This document shows positions 8,595-11,054 of a stretch of 11,054 nucleotides of DNA, in pieces. The position numbers and the translations under genes were made by a program. A model generated the notes under the pieces. The model was not told the origin of the DNA. It searched no databases and was given only the letters and a program-made list of their open reading frames with translations. Each line of letters begins with the position of its first letter. The stretch's first letter is position 1. This DNA comes from Lunasporangiospora selenospora (lineage: Eukaryota > Mortierellomycota > Mortierellomycetes > Mortierellales > Mortierellaceae): positions 335 to 11,388 of the forward strand of contig JAABOA010000808.1 of assembly GCA_015680635.1 (NCBI GenBank), given 5' to 3'.

Positions 8595-8598
8595 AATC
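8419..8598 (+). other. Possible alternative 60-residue mitochondrial-type presequence
   Basis: The ATG at 8419 is in frame with the dehydratase start at 8599 with no stop between. The 60 residues start [20 protein letters not shown] and contain Arg or Lys at 4, 10, 22, 30 and 32, many Ser and Thr, and no acidic residue before position 50. This is the usual make-up of a mitochondrial targeting peptide. It lies inside the probable leader intron, so it would be used only in unspliced or differently initiated transcripts. Confidence 0.45.
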
Positions 8599-8986
8599 AT
8601 GGCTCTCCAGAAACTCACCGCACAGGAACAGACCGACGCCCTTTCCAAGCTCAAGGAGTGGTCTCTTGTTGATGGTCGTGAGGCTATCAAGCGCACGCTC
8701 ACCTTCAAGGACTTCAACGCTGCCTTTGGTTTCATGACGCGTGTGGCCCTCTATGCTGACAAGGCCGATCACCACCCTGAGTGGTTCAACGTAAGCGAGA
8801 TAATTTATTCTTTGCTGCTACAGCCATGCTACAGACTCTTTGGTATTCTCAATTACTTACTCTGCCTTTGATTGCGATTAGGTCTACAACCGCGTTGAGG
8901 TTACCCTGGCTACGCACGATGTTCAGGGTCTTTCTATTCGGGATGTCAAGCTCGCCGAATTTATTGATGAGATTTACAAGCAATAA
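8599..8986 (+). CDS. Pterin-4a-carbinolamine dehydratase (DCoH/PCD family), two exons
   Basis: Exons 8599-8790 and 8882-8986 flank a 91-nt intron (GTAAGC donor, TTAG acceptor, phase 0) and encode 98 residues, the usual size for the family. The start [11 protein letters not shown] matches family N-termini. The catalytic signature is present: Asp54-x3-His58-His59-Pro60, Trp62 and Tyr66, then His76-Asp77 within [10 protein letters not shown], ending [14 protein letters not shown]. The enzyme dehydrates 4a-hydroxytetrahydrobiopterin, helping to regenerate tetrahydrobiopterin after aromatic amino-acid hydroxylation. Most higher fungi lack that hydroxylation pathway, while Mortierella-type fungi are reported to have it; this is family knowledge and is not shown in this window. 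The core form appears cytosolic. A longer mitochondrial form starting at 8419 is possible. AATAAA overlaps the stop at 8982-8987, but a 3' end that close is doubtful. Confidence 0.95.
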
Positions 8987-9620
8987 ACCCCGCCCAAACA
9001 ACTATCCGAGAAAAATGCTGCAGCTTCCCCGATGTGTTTTTACCCTCAGCTGATTTCCAAGGCAAAGGACAATGTTGCGTTTTCGACTGTAAGAATTAAG
9101 CCAACTTCCACATCCTGGGAAACTATACGTTGCAAGACAGTGGAGCTAACCTACATCGCTTTTTGCGTCTGATCTGAGCTCTTCCTTTTTTTTAAAAAAA
9201 AGAGTGACGCAGGACAGCAGAAATGTAGAAAAGGATGGGAGCAACAAGAGACCTGGAGCCGGAGGGATACACTTGCACTTTGCCAATTAATAAGTAGAGG
9301 ACAAATAACGCGCTGTAAACAGGAGCAAGGTGGGTGTGGTCTGTGCACTGGGCGGTGGGCAAACACGCCGCTCTCGCACGTGGAGTGCTCTCGTGAGTTG
9401 GACGTGTTGCTTATGTCTGCCAGATAGGTCCCTCCCCTCCCCATCCAATGTCCTCCCATGCAACAACACAGCGCCAACACCAAGAGATGAAGCGAACGAG
9501 AAGTAACACAGGATATGCGTTAGCGTGCATCTCTAATGATAATCTCCTAGTCTGCACACTCCCGGACTTAATTTTTTGTCTCTCAGACTTTGGACCACCA
9601 GGGATGGGTGACTGGGCAGA
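8987..9620. other. Intergenic region between convergent transcription units
   Basis: These 634 bases separate the dehydratase stop from the 3' end of the minus-strand candidate gene. They contain a T8A8 tract at 9186-9201. No coding motif, RNA gene or repeat family was recognised. Confidence 0.6.
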
Positions 9621-10925
9621 TCAATACTTGCCCCTAAAAAACTCTGCTGTCTCTACGTCCAGTCGCATATCTTGCTCCGGGGGGAACATGATAGGTAGAA
9701 ACTCGTGCAGCCGCTGCTCAGGCGAGATGCGTGCCCAATATCCTCCCCCTCTTCATTGACTCGATCGGTGCGGGGCCGTGGGTCGAATCGAGGGCGGTGT
9801 CGTGGTACCATGACTACGGGTGCAGTTGCAGTAGGAGGCTCTGTTGTTGTCGAGACTGGAATTGGTGTCCGCATTGGAGTCACGCCGGGTAACAACGCCG
9901 ACTATGCAGAGTTGGCTATAGACATGATGTCGGTGTCTTCTTAGGTGGTTGTGTGACTTTGACTAGTACATTCATCAGATTCAATACTACGGACAAAGTA
10001 GGCTCAGATGCCGTTGGCTTCATAGGCGGCGTCAACAGCATGGACGGTGTCTGTTGTACGGCCGATGCTGCAGCAAGTCGAGTAATGGGCTATGAGAATG
10101 GCAAGGGGGATGCTATCGAGCCTACACAATGCTTGTCTGTCTGTTGGCGTGGGATACCTTCCACTGCTGGTTTCTCGGATGCATTATTGTTGCTGCATCT
10201 CTCTTTAGGGAGTGATAGATTTAATAATTCGATTTCACCATTATTGAAGTGAATCAGAGCACAATTCGGGGTAACAGCTGTAATGGCGGCGTCCACACCA
10301 GTAGAAGAGTGAACCAAAGCAGCTATTGAAGAGCAATTGGAAGTAATATCCTCGGTAAAGCTTTTCTTGATCTCATTGCGGTGTCCAGTGCAACAGTCCC
10401 TGGCAACATCAAGGACTCTGATCCTTTTATGTGATTTTGCCAGGTCCTGTGGAGGTGGAGGAGGCGAAAGTTTCTGTAATTGACAAACCGAGTTCGCAGG
10501 AACAAGGGTGGGGGAGTGGTCATATTGTTCAAATCACACGACAAATGGCTATCGATGGTGATAAAATGAGAGGGCAATTAGCAATGGGATGACCGAGTGT
10601 GAACCTCTCTCCCCCCATTAAAATTAAAAGGCAAACATCTTACAGCCTTGGCTTGAGGCAGACAATTTTAATTGCATTTAATGCTTCTGGAACGCGCCTG
10701 TCGGCCTCTGCATACCAGCCAAATCTGAGCATACTGTAGTATTACAAATGTCGACGTTGCTTGTCGTCCTTGATCCGAGCTCACTGACCGTAGATCTGAG
10801 ACAGTTTTAATTAATGTCGGTAAACAGGCGACTGATATTTCTCTGATTAGACATCGCCTGCTATCGCAGGCTCGTCCAATCCTCCGATTGGATAACAGGC
10901 TCGAGAGGAGTGCCTCACCCCATTT
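9621..10925 (-). CDS. Candidate multi-exon gene of unknown function, 5' end outside or unresolved
   Basis: Inferred pieces are 10925-10716 (70 open codons, includes LIREISVACLPTLIKTV and STFVILQYAQIWL), 10473-10158 (KRIRVLDVARDCC, GVDAAITAVTPNCALIHFNN, GEIELLNL), 10067-9970 (Pro/Thr-rich) and 9901-9621, ending FLPIMFPPEQDMRLDV and FFRGKY then TGA. Introns 10715-10474 (GTATGC/TTACAG), 10157-10068 (90 nt, GTATCC/CTGCAG) and 9969-9902 (GTACTA/CATAG) keep phase, and the second removes an in-frame TAG at 10090-10092. The last piece needs one extra base near a G5 run around 9745-9749 to join its two frames. The HFNNGEIELLN stretch is beta-propeller-like. The 5' side is unsettled: a second open frame runs from 11053 to about 10815. 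It may be a young pseudogene or contain a sequence error. No family is recognised. Confidence 0.45.
10856..10891. repeat. Two adjacent six-base-pair inverted repeats
   Basis: GCCTGC-TATC-GCAGGC (10856-10871) and CCAATC-CTCC-GATTGG (10876-10891) lie four bases apart, each with a four-base loop. They sit within the presumed first readable exon of the right-hand gene. They may form tandem hairpins in RNA or be chance. Confidence 0.6.
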
Positions 10926-11054
10926 TCACTCTCTCTGAGTGTCATCCCTCGACTTGGGCAATCGATTGAGAGGAGGCATATAGCCATTCTAGAAACTCCT
11001 TGTAGATGAGAGAAATCTAAAGCCCATGAAGTGGCGATTCCGGGATGCTGAGGT

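Noticed and set aside
9186-9201. T8A8 tract as a bacterial-type terminator hairpin
   Set aside because: The genome is eukaryotic, and an all-A/T palindrome is an ordinary homopolymer junction.
9151-9483. Minus-strand open frame of 110 codons
   Set aside because: Between convergent genes, low-complexity translation, no motif, and includes the T8A8 tract.
10158-10473. Assigning the right-end gene to Mediator subunit 16 because of HFNNGEIELLN
   Set aside because: The likeness to a propeller-type strand is short and the order of the other segments does not fit; not enough to name a family.

Overview
This window looks like nuclear DNA from an early-diverging filamentous fungus. Genes carry GT-AG introns (GTATGT, GTAAGC and GTAAGA donors), and start codons sit behind pyrimidine-rich leaders. 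The lineage guess (Mucoromycota, most likely Mortierellaceae) is inference, based on gene style and on decayed XPG-like nuclease and MULE/SWIM sequences. All exon boundaries were read by eye from splice signals and reading frame.

Left third (1-3540) is a graveyard of mobile or expanded-family sequence. Positions 15-794 (minus) hold a broken XPG/FEN1-superfamily nuclease gene. About 1060-3535 (plus) holds a decayed MULE-type transposase: zinc-binding N-terminus, DDE core, SWIM zinc finger and charged C-terminal helix, with many nonsense codons. Between its DDE and SWIM halves lies a roughly 0.5-kb piece of a LINE-type endonuclease (EEP) domain in the same orientation.

Middle (3640-8990) is ordinary housekeeping territory. 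ATP7 (mitochondrial F1Fo ATP synthase subunit d) lies on the minus strand in three exons with unusually long introns (455 and 545 nt). Upstream in tandem is a four-exon gene for an unrecognised 446-residue multipass membrane protein. Divergent from it, on the plus strand, is a pterin-4a-carbinolamine dehydratase gene. Its leader contains a probable intron whose retention would add a mitochondrial-type presequence in frame.

Right end (9621-11054): a candidate minus-strand multi-exon gene of unknown function enters from beyond the window. It is readable across several exons but needs one single-base frame correction near its 3' end, so it is a young pseudogene, a sequence error, or a mis-modelled exon. 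The rest is intergenic DNA with simple repeats, poly(A/T) tracts and small inverted repeats. No tRNA, rRNA or CRISPR array was seen. ATP7 acts in mitochondrial energy coupling and the dehydratase in pterin cofactor recycling; beyond possible mitochondrial location, nothing suggests the genes form one pathway.
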